A stretch of 40,300 nucleotides of DNA from Candidatus Omnitrophota bacterium (GCA_023247035.1 JAHFHG010000017.1:1-40300); one strand, 5' to 3'. Shown: positions 8,512-17,198, counted from the first letter of the stretch. The notes: generated from the letters alone by a model not told the origin. Numbers and translations: made by a program.

Positions 8512-8554
8512 ATTGTCATTCCCGCGTCCGCCAATAATCGGACGGAATGACAAT
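8512..8554. repeat. Dispersed palindrome between thrC and the apgM-like gene
   Basis: Arms ATTGTCATTCC (8512-8522) and GGAATGACAAT (8544-8554) pair perfectly, and an inner GTCCG/CGGAC pair extends the stem. It shares the GTCATTCC/GGAATGAC arms with the lysC-cimA element and with a degenerate copy at 30165, so it belongs to a dispersed family. It could also attenuate transcription between thrC and the apgM-like gene. Confidence 0.75.
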
Positions 8555-8565
8555 GGAAATACCTT

Positions 8566-9651
8566 TTACCTCGAAGCGAAAACAACTTTGCTCACAGCCT
8601 CAAAGGTAGGTTCCACAGCCTCAATCTTATCCTCAAAGCTGAGCGCGTAATCCGGATCTTTAAGGCCCGAACCCGTCAAGGTAATGACGATTCTGGTATT
8701 TTCCTCAAAATAATTCCGTCTCGCAAGCTTTATCATTCCCGCAACAGCCGCTGCAGAAGCAGGCTCGGCGAAAACACCTTCCCGTTCCGCAATAAAACGG
8801 TAAGCCCAGCTTATTTCCGGGTCGGTGACCGCTTCGATGAGCCCGCCCGATTCATCCCGGGCCTGGACCGCCCCCTTCCAGCTTGCCGGATTTCCGATCC
8901 GGATGGCGGTGGCAATGGTCTCAGGCTTCTCAACAGGCTTCCCGTAGACAATCGGGGCTGCTCCTTCCGCTTGAAAGCCAAGCATTTTCGGAAGGACTTC
9001 GCATTTTCCCGCACGCCGGTATTCTTTATAACCTCTCCAATAGGCCGTAATATTGCCGGCATTTCCCACAGGGATCGCGTGATATTCAGGCGCGTCGCCA
9101 AGATCATCTACAATTTCAAAGGCGGCGGTCTTTTGGCCTTCAATCCGGTAAGGATTGATGGAATTAACAAGGGTGATCCGGTTGTCCTGCGTCACTCTTT
9201 TGACCAGCTCCAGCGCCTGGTCAAAATTTCCCGGAATCATCAACACCTTGGCCCCGTAGCGGTACGCCTGAATCAGCTTGCCCTTGGCGATTTTTCCTTC
9301 AGGGATCAGCACAAAACACCGAAGCCCGCAGCGCGAGGCAAAAGCAGCCGCCGAAGCCGAGGTATTGCCCGTCGAAGCGCAAATCACGGCGCTCGCCTTT
9401 TCCTCAAGGGCCTTGGAAATGGCCATTGTCATTCCGCGGTCCTTGAAAGAGCCCGTAGGATTCAAGCCCTCAAACTTGTAATAAATTTTTATATTCTTCA
9501 GGCCTAAGTAAACGGGAAGCGCCTCGGCCAGGATCAAAGGGGTATTGCCTTCATTCAGGGAAATGATCGGCGTATTGTCCGTGACGGGCAGAAATTCCTG
9601 GTACCGCTCAATCACACCGATTTTTTTGACTGCGAATTTTTTATGGACCAT
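8566..9651 (-). CDS. thrC: Threonine synthase
   Basis: PLP-dependent fold-type II enzyme that converts O-phosphohomoserine to threonine, the last step of the pathway. The PLP lysine lies in NPTGSFKDRGM (about residues 66-76); the substrate loop CASTGNTSASAAAFA and the phosphate-binding VGNAGNITAYW follow in the expected order. At 361 residues it is the short class common in Gram-positives and many other phyla. The ATG start is the first in the frame, ahead of GVIERYQEFLPVTD where this class normally begins. It follows hom by 86 bases on the same strand. Confidence 0.94.
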   Translation of the reverse strand: MVHKKFAVKKIGVIERYQEFLPVTDNTPIISLNEGNTPLILAEALPVYLGLKNIKIYYKFEGLNPTGSFKDRGMTMAISKALEEKASAVICASTGNTSASAAAFASRCGLRCFVLIPEGKIAKGKLIQAYRYGAKVLMIPGNFDQALELVKRVTQDNRITLVNSINPYRIEGQKTAAFEIVDDLGDAPEYHAIPVGNAGNITAYWRGYKEYRRAGKCEVLPKMLGFQAEGAAPIVYGKPVEKPETIATAIRIGNPASWKGAVQARDESGGLIEAVTDPEISWAYRFIAEREGVFAEPASAAAVAGMIKLARRNYFEENTRIVITLTGSGLKDPDYALSFEDKIEAVEPTFEAVSKVVFASR

Positions 9652-9737
9652 ATTAAAAACTCAAATATCAAAACGCAAAGATTGAAATGACAAAGCAAAA
9701 TTCAAAATTTCGAATTATCTTTGCGCTTTGATATTAT

Positions 9738-11030
9738 TCATTGTTCGATTCTTATGACCTGCGAGTGCCCGCTCACGGCATCCAAACGGTCAATCCGCCG
9801 GATCGCATTCCTCACGTCCCGTTCGTGCGCGCCGTGCGTCAATAAAATCAGCGGCACCACGTTGCCCGCGCTTCTTTCTTTCTGAACGCAATCGGAAATG
9901 CTGATCCTGTGCTTTCCGAGGACCTGCGCGATCTTCGCAAGAACGCCCGGACGGTCGACCACATGAAAGCGAAGGTAATAGCGCGATAAAATGGAACTGA
10001 TGTTCTTGATCTTTAAAGGCCGCCGGATCGCCCGCATCGGCAGCGCTTCTTCGTTCAGCCGGCCCGCTTCGCGCATTGCAATATCAATCAGATCGCTCAT
10101 CACGGCGCTGGCGGTGGGCGCGGGGCCGGCGCCTTTCCCGTACAAAAGGACATCGCCGACTTGATCGCCGCGGATCAAAACCGCGTTAAAAGCGCCGTTG
10201 ACGTTGGCCAAAATGTGAGATTCCGGAAGAAGCGTGGGCTGGACCCTTGCTTCAATGCCTTCCTTTGAAGCCTTGGCAATCGCAAGGAGTTTCACCCGGT
10301 ACCCGAATTCATGAGCAAAAGCGATGTCTTCGCTGCGGATCCTGGAAATCCCCTCGCAATAAATATCCTTGAACCGGACATTTCCGCAAAACGCAAAACG
10401 CAAAAGAATCGCGAGTTTGTGGGCCGCGTCGATTCCCTCGATATCTAAAGTCGGGTCCGCCTCAGCGTAGCCTTTTTCCTGCGCCTCCCGCAAGGCCTCG
10501 CGGAAATCACTTTTATCTTCCGTCATCCGGGTCAAGATATAATTGCTGGTTCCGTTGATGATCGAATAAATGGATTCAATCCGGTTCGCGACAAGCCCCT
10601 CGCGCAGGGCCTTGATCACAGGAATGCCGCCCCCCACACTGGCCTCGAAAAAAATCCAGCGCTTCTTCCGGTCCGCCAGATCGAAAATTTCATCTCCCGC
10701 CTCGGCCAGAAGCGCCTTATTTGCCGTAACCACGTGCTTGCCGCGCGTTAACGCCTCGCCAATGAGGGCCTTTGCCTCCCGGATTCCTCCGATAAGCTCG
10801 ACCACGACATCCACGGAGGGATCGCGCACCACTTCAAAAGCATTCTCGGTAAGCAGGGATTTCGGGACGGATTTTTTTCTTTTTTTATCCTTATTCCGGA
10901 CCGCAACTTTGACCAAATCGATCGAAATGCCGATCTCGCGCCTGAAAAAATCCCGTTTGGACGCAAGCAGACTGTAAAATCCGGCCCCAATTTGTCCGAG
11001 CCCCAATAATCCTACCCTGAGTGTTTTCAT
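9738..11030 (-). CDS. hom: Homoserine dehydrogenase
   Basis: NAD(P)-dependent reduction of aspartate semialdehyde to homoserine, the branch point to threonine and methionine. The Rossmann motif GLLGLGQIGAGFYSLL opens the protein. VVTANKALLAEAGDEIF and the catalytic region INGTSNYILTRMTE with EADPTLDIEGIDAAHKLAIL follow. The last 80 residues form an ACT domain (HVVDRPGVLAKIAQVLG), the usual threonine feedback site. The ORF track begins at TTG 11033, but the next codon is ATG (11030), which I take as the start. It is the first gene of the minus-strand amino-acid block and has a clear promoter upstream. Confidence 0.95.
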   Translation of the reverse strand: MKTLRVGLLGLGQIGAGFYSLLASKRDFFRREIGISIDLVKVAVRNKDKKRKKSVPKSLLTENAFEVVRDPSVDVVVELIGGIREAKALIGEALTRGKHVVTANKALLAEAGDEIFDLADRKKRWIFFEASVGGGIPVIKALREGLVANRIESIYSIINGTSNYILTRMTEDKSDFREALREAQEKGYAEADPTLDIEGIDAAHKLAILLRFAFCGNVRFKDIYCEGISRIRSEDIAFAHEFGYRVKLLAIAKASKEGIEARVQPTLLPESHILANVNGAFNAVLIRGDQVGDVLLYGKGAGPAPTASAVMSDLIDIAMREAGRLNEEALPMRAIRRPLKIKNISSILSRYYLRFHVVDRPGVLAKIAQVLGKHRISISDCVQKERSAGNVVPLILLTHGAHERDVRNAIRRIDRLDAVSGHSQVIRIEQ

Positions 11031-11123
11031 CAATAATCCGAAATCATCCGAGCCTTAATGAAAAGGAATCCCTTGTCGCTGCAACTGTTGAAGAATAGTG
11101 AAGTTAGATTAAAGCGGGGCGTA

Positions 11124-11152
11124 GTATATCCCAGCCTACCCTAAAAAGCAAA
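11124..11152 (-). promoter_or_regulatory. Predicted sigma-70 promoter of the hom operon
   Basis: On the minus strand a TTGCTT -35 box is separated by exactly 17 bases from a TATACT -10 box. The expected start point lies roughly 90 bases upstream of the hom ATG. A tandem CCGCAATCCT repeat sits just upstream of the -35 box and might be an operator. Confidence 0.7.
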
Positions 11153-11248
11153 CTCCGCAATCCTCCGCAATCCTTGGACGGCCGAAGCTTATCAGGGCGA
11201 CCTTCGGATTTCATCAATCGCAGGGAATGGAGAATCGATTGAATCATT

Positions 11249-11277
11249 TTGAGCAAAGAGGCGGCTTGAGGTATACT
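11249..11277 (+). promoter_or_regulatory. Predicted sigma-70 promoter of the small secreted-protein gene
   Basis: TTGAGC and TATACT are separated by 17 bases, about 45 bases upstream of the ATG at 11323. It diverges from the hom promoter about 100 bases away. Confidence 0.75.
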
Positions 11278-11322
11278 AGCCTTTGAAATTATTTATCGTC
11301 TGAATTAACAACGGAGATTCTC

Positions 11323-11751
11323 ATGAAAAAAAAGTGGATCCTTTTTCTGATTTTAACGATAAGCGCTTTTCAATACGGGATGGCAAACCGCGGCCAGTAC
11401 GATGAAGAGGCCCGCGAGCAGGAACGGCTGGAAAAGGCGGCCGGGAAGGCGGCCAAAAAATCGGGCGTCAGTCCCGCTAAAAGATTTGCCGGCGGCATCA
11501 AAGAGGCAACCCTCGATTCCACCGTTGCCGTCCTTTCGGAAACCTCCGAGTCCACTCAAGAAGAAGGCCTTCTGGTCGGCCCGCTCGAAGGAGCAAGACG
11601 CAGCAGCGGGAAAATCCTCGACAGCACCGTAAAAGGGGCCGTCAAGGTTGCGACGCTCGGCTACGGGGAAGTGGAAAATTACGAAATTGTGGAACCCGAA
11701 AAGAATTCCGGCGAACCTACGAAGATCAAGATCAAAATCCCGGGAACTTGA
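11323..11751 (+). CDS. Small secreted hypothetical protein
   Basis: I do not recognise this 142-residue family. It begins with a basic n-region and hydrophobic core (MKKKWILFLILTISAFQYGMA) consistent with a Sec signal peptide. The mature part is hydrophilic, with a charged Glu/Lys/Arg/Ala segment, a Ser/Thr-rich middle and a Lys-rich end (KIKIKIPGT). No catalytic motif is visible. The phrase STVKGAVKVATLGYGEVENYEIVEP may form a short beta segment. ATG is preceded by CGGAG, and a good promoter lies upstream, so it is probably a real, separately expressed gene. An exported or periplasmic location is inference from the leader. Confidence 0.75.
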   Translation: MKKKWILFLILTISAFQYGMANRGQYDEEAREQERLEKAAGKAAKKSGVSPAKRFAGGIKEATLDSTVAVLSETSESTQEEGLLVGPLEGARRSSGKILDSTVKGAVKVATLGYGEVENYEIVEPEKNSGEPTKIKIKIPGT

Positions 11752-11840
11752 ACTTCAAAGATCAAAAATCAAACTGATCGTTTTTGTTCGGCGCTTTTTG
11801 TAGAGATAAGGCTCGGTAATCTATTCAACTTAGAATAAGT

Positions 11841-11880
11841 CGTCATTGCGAGCAAAGCGAGCGAAGAGCAAGCCAATCTC
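11841..11880. repeat. Dispersed repeat, GTCATTGCGAGC...CAATCTC type
   Basis: The stretch begins CGTCATTGCGAGCAAAGCGA and ends in GCCAATCTC. This resembles a dispersed repeat type seen in many bacterial genomes and shares its ends with the outer arms of the lysC-cimA element. It is intergenic. Confidence 0.65.
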
Positions 11881-11937
11881 AAACCGATCGCCCCGCAAGC
11901 CCCTTTCGGAAAGCCCTTAGGAACACATGGATTATCC

Positions 11938-11957
11938 CCCCGCCTTTACAGGCGGGG
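11938..11957. repeat. Perfect GC-rich hairpin with TTAC loop
   Basis: CCCCGCCT and AGGCGGGG pair perfectly over 8 bases around a TTAC loop, 18 bases upstream of the AT-richer orphan ORF. It could be a terminator remnant or the end of a lost mobile element. No transposase is seen nearby. The rest of the 11752-11974 gap holds only the dispersed repeat at 11841. Confidence 0.55.
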
Positions 11958-11974
11958 AGCTCCCGCTAAATTAG

Positions 11975-12352
11975 ATGGAAATATGTATTCGGCAAGTTCT
12001 GTTAGATTGTCGCAATTTATTTTTTTCCCGCAAGGAACGAACACAACCTACTAAGAATCATGTGATCACACTAGACAATAGCAACATTCAGATCAAAATA
12101 ACTTTTGGCAAAACACGGTTTAAGGAAAAACTAGGGGTTGATTTAGGCGCGCATTTGGAAAGAGATTACGGGCCAGGTTTATACGCTCATTATTTTACAG
12201 TCGAATGGGTAATTAATACCAAACGGCTAAGACGATGGTCAACGCGAACTAAAGAACAAATTGGATGGGCTAAGGAAGTTGGCGAATCGTACCAGACAGC
12301 ATTTTCGTTTTCCTTGCTTGAACAGGCGCTTAACAAACGATACCTTAGTTGA
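11975..12352 (+). CDS. Hypothetical protein, orphan ORF
   Basis: A 125-residue ORF that I do not recognise. It contains a basic N-terminal third, an aromatic middle (ERDYGPGLYAHYFTVEWV) and a Trp/Arg patch (RLRRWSTRTKEQIGWAKE); no signal peptide or membrane segment is evident. It uses noticeably more A/T-ending codons than its neighbours and lies between dispersed repeats and a GC-rich hairpin, which suggests recent arrival or relaxed constraint. ATG is not preceded by a good Shine-Dalgarno. No better ORF covers this stretch, but whether it is expressed is uncertain. The following 12353-12469 stretch holds nothing I can identify. Confidence 0.45.
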   Translation: MEICIRQVLLDCRNLFFSRKERTQPTKNHVITLDNSNIQIKITFGKTRFKEKLGVDLGAHLERDYGPGLYAHYFTVEWVINTKRLRRWSTRTKEQIGWAKEVGESYQTAFSFSLLEQALNKRYLS

Positions 12353-12469
12353 CACGAGAAAGACGCGATCAATTCAGGCTAATCAGCCTCGCTCCTCCTG
12401 CCCCGCGCCGCCTTTCTCATTCCCACAAGTAGCCATAATCTGCAATGGAGATTTTCGAAATTTTAATTT

Positions 12470-14221
12470 TTACAGGTTGAACTGCAGATCGTAGAGTTTT
12501 TTGTAGGCCCCGCCCTCGCGGAGAAGCGTTTCATTTGTTCCGTCCTGAATAATCCGCCCTGCCTCAAGAACGAGGATCCGGTCGGCGCGCTGGATCGTCG
12601 ACAGCCGGTGCGCAATCACAAAGACCGTTCTGCCCTGCATTAAATTTTCAAGCGCGCTTTGCACTTCCCGTTCGCTTTCGGTATCCAAATGAGAAGTGGC
12701 TTCGTCCAAAATCAGAATCGGAGGATTTTTCAATAGGGCGCGGGCAATCGCGATACGCTGCCTCTGCCCGCCCGAGAGCTTCAGGCCTCGTTCGCCCAGA
12801 GGGGTGTCGTAACCTTTGGGCAGGGCCTGAATAAAATGATCCGCATAAGCGGCCTCGGCGGCCTGCTCGATTTCTTCAAGACCCGCTTCGGGTCTTCCGT
12901 AGGCAATATTCTCCCGGACGGTGGCATTGAAAAGAATCGTGTCCTGGGACACGATCCCGATGAATTCGCGTAACGACTCCAGCGTAAAATTGCGGATATC
13001 GATTCCGTTCAGCTTAATCGATCCCTGCGTGGGATCATAAAAACGCAGCAGCAAATTCATAAGCGTGGTCTTCCCGGAGCCGCTGACTCCCACAAGCGCC
13101 AAAATTTCCCCGCGCCGGACCTGAAAATCAATGTCCTGCAGCACGTTTTTTCCGGGCTCGTATTGAAAACTCACCTTTTCGTAGCTTGCCGTTTCAGGCG
13201 AGCCTGAAAAAACAATCGCGCTTTCACGGTCACGGATGCTCGGGACAGCGTCCAGAATTTCGAAAATCCGGCCCCCCGAGGCAATGGATTGCTGGACCGT
13301 GCTGTTGACTTTGCTGACCTTTTTCAGGGGTTCGAAAAAAATAAAAAGCGAGCCGACGAAGGCGACAAAACGATCCGGTGGAAGGCTCTTGAGCCCAAAC
13401 CACACCGCAATGGCCGCGCCGACCGCTCCCATAATTTCGATCAAGGGGCGCTGGATGAGCGTGATCCGGATCGTCTTTTTGAAGAAATCAAAAACGTTCT
13501 TGTTGATCTCGCGGAATTTTCCGATTTCTCTTTCTTCTTGGCAGAAGGCTTTCACAATATGAATCCCGGCCAGGGTCTCCGCGATAAACGCCGTAATGTC
13601 CGCAGCGCGTTCCTGCATTTTTTTCGTGATACGGCGCAAATTCCTGCCCAGCAGAGTAATCGGAACGGCGACAAGCGGGAAAATCATGATCGCAAACGCC
13701 GCATTCGGGCCACCCCAAATAAAAACCCACGGAATATTGAAAAGGATGACCATCGGCTGTTTGATCAGGTCGACAATCACGTCCGTCACCGCGCCTTGGA
13801 TCGAGCCCACGTCATTGACGATGCGGCTTAAGAAATCGCCCGTCCTGCCCTTGGAATAAAAATCGCTTGAAAGACGGACAAGGTGTTCGTACAAATCGTC
13901 GCGGATTTTTCTGACGATCCGGATCCCGATGCTCGACATTTGATAATTGGACACGTAATCAAAAAAACCGCGGAGAAAAAAAACAACGACCATAATAAAA
14001 GGGATCCAAAAGGCAGGGAAGCTCAGCGAGGATGCGAAAGGAATATACTCAAGGTCGTTAATCACAACGGCGCTTTTGTTGTGAAGGCCGTTTACAATGA
14101 TATAGAGCGTGGCGGAAACAAGCGAATTGGCGATCGAATAAAAAAACATGCACAAAACCGCCACAGCCAGGCGGCCCCGGTGAGGCCGGATATAATTGAG
14201 GAGCCTTCGGTAAATATTCAT
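12470..14221 (-). CDS. msbA: MsbA-type lipid A / lipid exporter ABC half-transporter
   Basis: A fused permease-ATPase of 583 residues. About residues 1-310 hold six predicted membrane helices of the ABC exporter type, with an EEREIGKFREINKNVF-like coupling region. The nucleotide-binding domain occupies about 335-583: Walker A GVSGSGKTT, signature LSGGQRQRIAIARAL, Walker B ILILDEATSHLD and H-loop VIAHRLST. MsbA flips core lipid A across the inner membrane as a homodimer. The assignment over other exporters rests on the divergent neighbour lpxB. There is a predicted promoter upstream; no Shine-Dalgarno is evident at the ATG. Confidence 0.85.
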   Translation of the reverse strand: MNIYRRLLNYIRPHRGRLAVAVLCMFFYSIANSLVSATLYIIVNGLHNKSAVVINDLEYIPFASSLSFPAFWIPFIMVVVFFLRGFFDYVSNYQMSSIGIRIVRKIRDDLYEHLVRLSSDFYSKGRTGDFLSRIVNDVGSIQGAVTDVIVDLIKQPMVILFNIPWVFIWGGPNAAFAIMIFPLVAVPITLLGRNLRRITKKMQERAADITAFIAETLAGIHIVKAFCQEEREIGKFREINKNVFDFFKKTIRITLIQRPLIEIMGAVGAAIAVWFGLKSLPPDRFVAFVGSLFIFFEPLKKVSKVNSTVQQSIASGGRIFEILDAVPSIRDRESAIVFSGSPETASYEKVSFQYEPGKNVLQDIDFQVRRGEILALVGVSGSGKTTLMNLLLRFYDPTQGSIKLNGIDIRNFTLESLREFIGIVSQDTILFNATVRENIAYGRPEAGLEEIEQAAEAAYADHFIQALPKGYDTPLGERGLKLSGGQRQRIAIARALLKNPPILILDEATSHLDTESEREVQSALENLMQGRTVFVIAHRLSTIQRADRILVLEAGRIIQDGTNETLLREGGAYKKLYDLQFNL

Positions 14222-14290
14222 AAGATATTAGAGATTACGGATAATCAACTTTTAAGGAAGCCTGCCTAGGAAGGCTTTAAGACGAATGGT

Positions 14291-14319
14291 TTTATAACAT
14301 ATCCATTGACACTGCTCAA
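14291..14319 (-). promoter_or_regulatory. Predicted sigma-70 promoter of msbA
   Basis: On the minus strand TTGAGC is followed after 17 bases by TATAAA, about 70 bases upstream of the msbA ATG. It overlaps the divergent promoter of the oxidoreductase-lpxB pair. Confidence 0.65.
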
Positions 14320-14335
14320 GGTAATTTGTTACGAT
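14306..14335 (+). promoter_or_regulatory. Predicted sigma-70 promoter of the oxidoreductase-lpxB pair
   Basis: A consensus TTGACA at 14306-14311 is followed after 18 bases by TACGAT. The start codon is about 50 bases downstream. The -35 box lies inside the spacer of the divergent msbA promoter. Confidence 0.65.
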
Positions 14336-14383
14336 GGCGTTGTTTTTAATTAGCTTTAACTCCCTTTAAAGAAAAGAGTTACG

Positions 14384-15331
14384 GTGGAAAAAGTGTTAAA
14401 AGCAGCCGTTGTCGGCATTGGACATTTAGGCAAGGAGCATGCCCGCATTTATAAAGAATTGGCGGAGCAATGCCAGCTTCTGGGGCTCTGCGATATCGAC
14501 TTTAGTAAAAAGGTCCAGGCCGAGGCCTTGGGCCTGCCTTTCTTTGAAGACTATAAAGATCTCATCGGGCGGGTGGATGCCGTAAGTATCGCAACGCCCA
14601 CCTCGGCGCATTACTCCATTGCTAAAGAATTTCTCAAAGCCGGCGCCCATACTCTCATCGAAAAACCGATCACCCTCCGCCTGGAGGAAGCCGAGGAGCT
14701 TCTGGAACTGGCCCGGCTTCACCGCTGCGTGCTCCAAGTGGGCCACGTGGAACGGCACAATCCCGGCTTCAAACGGATCGAAGAAATCGTGAAAAATATC
14801 CGTTTTTTTGAAATCCACCGGCTGGGGCCGTTCACGGGCCGGATTAACGATTGCGGGGTCGTGCTGGACCTTATGATTCACGATCTGGATATCGTGCTGA
14901 GTTTAGTGAAATCCGAAATCGCAAGTTTTGATGCCGTGGGAATCAACGTGCTGACTCCATTTGAAGACATTGCCAATGTGCGGATCAAATTTAAAAACGG
15001 CGCCGTGGCCGATCTCACCGCCTCGAGGCTGACTTTCGAAAAGCAGCGCAAAATACGCATCTTTCAGGAAGACGCCTACATTTCGCTGGATTATGAGGCC
15101 CAGAGCGCAAAAATTATCCGGAAAGAAAACGGCCGGATCATCCAAGAAGTCGTGAATGTCGAAAAGGCCGAACCGCTGAAAGAAGAAATCCGGCATTTCC
15201 TTTCGCAGATTCAAAACGGAAAAAACTTTGGATGCCCCGATGAGGCGGCCCGGAACGCCCTCCGTTTTGCCCTCGATATTGTGCAAGCCATTCAGAAAAA
15301 CCAGAGCGAAGCCCTGAAAGTCCCCTCCTGA
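14384..15331 (+). CDS. Gfo/Idh/MocA family oxidoreductase linked to lipid A genes
   Basis: A 315-residue NAD(P)-dependent sugar oxidoreductase. The N-terminal Rossmann domain opens with AAVVGIGHLGKEHARIY and contains the family EKPITLRLEEA motif, with the Lys that contacts nicotinamide and substrate. The C-terminal alpha/beta domain carries the DLMIHDLDIVLSLV segment with the catalytic His. The start is GTG. It is followed after four bases by lpxB, so it very likely acts in lipid A biosynthesis. GnnA, which oxidises UDP-GlcNAc for 3-amino lipid A, is one candidate role. However, the aminotransferase partner GnnB is not in the window, so the substrate is open. Confidence 0.85.
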   Translation: MEKVLKAAVVGIGHLGKEHARIYKELAEQCQLLGLCDIDFSKKVQAEALGLPFFEDYKDLIGRVDAVSIATPTSAHYSIAKEFLKAGAHTLIEKPITLRLEEAEELLELARLHRCVLQVGHVERHNPGFKRIEEIVKNIRFFEIHRLGPFTGRINDCGVVLDLMIHDLDIVLSLVKSEIASFDAVGINVLTPFEDIANVRIKFKNGAVADLTASRLTFEKQRKIRIFQEDAYISLDYEAQSAKIIRKENGRIIQEVVNVEKAEPLKEEIRHFLSQIQNGKNFGCPDEAARNALRFALDIVQAIQKNQSEALKVPS

Positions 15332-15335
15332 TTTT

Positions 15336-16472
15336 ATGCCTCCGAAGATTTTTATGATCGCCTGTGAACCTTCGGGCGACATTCACGGCGATTCTCTGGC
15401 GCGAGAGCTGAAGAAGCTCAGCCCTTCTTGCGAACTCAGCGGCCTCGGCGGCCCTCGGATGAAAGAAGCCGGCGTCGCTTTGCTCTATGATATGACCCGG
15501 ATTTCGGCGCTCGGATTCGGGGATGTCGTCCGCCAGTATTTCACTTACCGAAAAATTTTTTACCAGGCCTTGAACGCGGTGAACCGAAGCCGGCCTGACG
15601 TCCTTATTTTGATTGACTCGCCTGCTTTTAATCTCAGGTTCGCCAAAAAAATAAAAAAGGAACTGCCCGTCATTTATTACATTTCACCGCAAATCTGGGC
15701 GTGGGGAAAGCGGCGGATTCATACGATCAAAAAGACCGTATTCAAAATGCTCGTGATTCTCCCCTTTGAGACCGCGCTTTATGAGGCGGCGGGGATTCCT
15801 TGTGAATTTGTCGGCCACCCTTTGCTCGATCATCTGGATTTGCCCGAAGACCGTACCGCCCTTCGCCAAAAATTGAATATCCATTCCAATGAGACCGCTA
15901 TCGGCCTGCTGCCCGGCTCGCGCGCAAGCGAAGTCCGGCGTATTCTCCCTTCAATGCTGGAAAGCGCACAGCTTCTTCAAAAAAATTTACTGAATGCCGT
16001 CTTTTTTCTCGCTCACTCTCCGAATGTGAGTCCGGATATTTATGAGACTCTAAAAAAGGAATACCCGCAAATCCGGCTGAGGTCTCATAAAGACTCCATC
16101 CATTCCCTGCTGGCGGCAATGGATTTTGCGCTGATCGCTTCGGGGACGGCAACGCTTGAAGCCGCGCTGATCGGAACTCCCTTTTTCCTTCTCTACAAAA
16201 CAAACTGGTCGACCTATTGGTTAGGAAGATGTTTGATCCGCGTTCCCTATTTGGGAATCGTGAATCTTCTGGCCGGGAAACGGGTCGTCCCGGAATTCAT
16301 TCAAAGAATTTCTCCTGCAAAGATTGCGCACGAAGCGGAAGCGCTTTTAAAGAATGCTGAGCTTTATCAGAAAATGAAAAAGGAATTTGCCGCGGTGCGC
16401 GGAAAATTAGGAGACAAGGGCGCAAGCTCCCGCGCCGCTTGCGCCATTTTGAAGGGGATTAAGCAGCTCTAG
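15336..16472 (+). CDS. lpxB: Lipid-A-disaccharide synthase
   Basis: GT19 glycosyltransferase that joins UDP-2,3-diacylglucosamine to lipid X at the inner face of the cytoplasmic membrane. Family landmarks are EPSGDIHGDSLARELK at residues 9-24, LGFGDVVRQ, the conserved YYISPQIWAWGKRRI, LPGSRASEVRRILP and SGTATLEAALIGTPFFLLYKT in the nucleotide-binding half. Length 378 is normal. It is coupled to the upstream oxidoreductase by a four-base gap and converges on the broken long gene, overlapping its end by 14 bases. Confidence 0.95.
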   Translation: MPPKIFMIACEPSGDIHGDSLARELKKLSPSCELSGLGGPRMKEAGVALLYDMTRISALGFGDVVRQYFTYRKIFYQALNAVNRSRPDVLILIDSPAFNLRFAKKIKKELPVIYYISPQIWAWGKRRIHTIKKTVFKMLVILPFETALYEAAGIPCEFVGHPLLDHLDLPEDRTALRQKLNIHSNETAIGLLPGSRASEVRRILPSMLESAQLLQKNLLNAVFFLAHSPNVSPDIYETLKKEYPQIRLRSHKDSIHSLLAAMDFALIASGTATLEAALIGTPFFLLYKTNWSTYWLGRCLIRVPYLGIVNLLAGKRVVPEFIQRISPAKIAHEAEALLKNAELYQKMKKEFAAVRGKLGDKGASSRAACAILKGIKQL

Positions 16473-17185
16473 CGAACGCGACGGTTCGCTCGTAGCGATC
16501 CCGCCACGAATCCGTCACGGAGCGACGAATAATGACAACCCGCCTTTGATTATCGAAAGCCGCGTAAGGGGGCAAGTCCTTATATTTGCCGTAAAAAGAA
16601 ACGGCCTCTAATCCCGCGCCAACCGTCCCAGCTTGACCAACTTCATCAGCCAAAAGATAGGTTCGGTCTTCGTCAATGCCGGCTTTTCTCAATTCCGACC
16701 GGAGCAGAGCAGCTTCAGCCGGAGAGGCCTTATCGGAAAGTACGACGACTTTTCCTTGATCGCCTGTGAGATATTTTCGAAATGCCTCCGCCAAGCCGCC
16801 GGATTCGGTAATGAGCCGACCCTTTAACTTTGGATCATTCGATAAAAGCTTTCCCACCGGATCAGTCGTGTTGACGTTATAAACAATAACTTGCCTGCCC
16901 TGAACCGCAGCCGTATAAATGAGCTCTCTAAGCTTGCCGTCAGAGCCTTGGATACGGTTGAAATCCGCAACCACTCTCTCAACGCCGAACGATTGCCGCG
17001 TTGTTTGCTCTATACGTCGCACTTCTTCAGACCTTCGACGCAGCGCCTCTGGCGCTTTGCTCAGGTCAAGAGCACTCAGCCCTGGGTCCGACAAGCTCGG
17101 GATTGAACCCTCCACTGATTCGTTGGCAGGCTCGCCTACAACCTGGCGGGCAAGCAGGCGGACTTGCTTGCCTTCTTTTTGGCTA

Positions 17186-17198
17186 GCTTCGGAGCGGG
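17186..17198. repeat. RSEVR-type mini-repeat, copy 1 (one flank of the toxin-antitoxin cassette)
   Basis: GCTTCGGAGCGGG, a diverged copy of CCGCACTTCGGAGCGG. It reads ARSEA in the minus-strand frame and lies just upstream of the antitoxin promoter. Confidence 0.55.
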
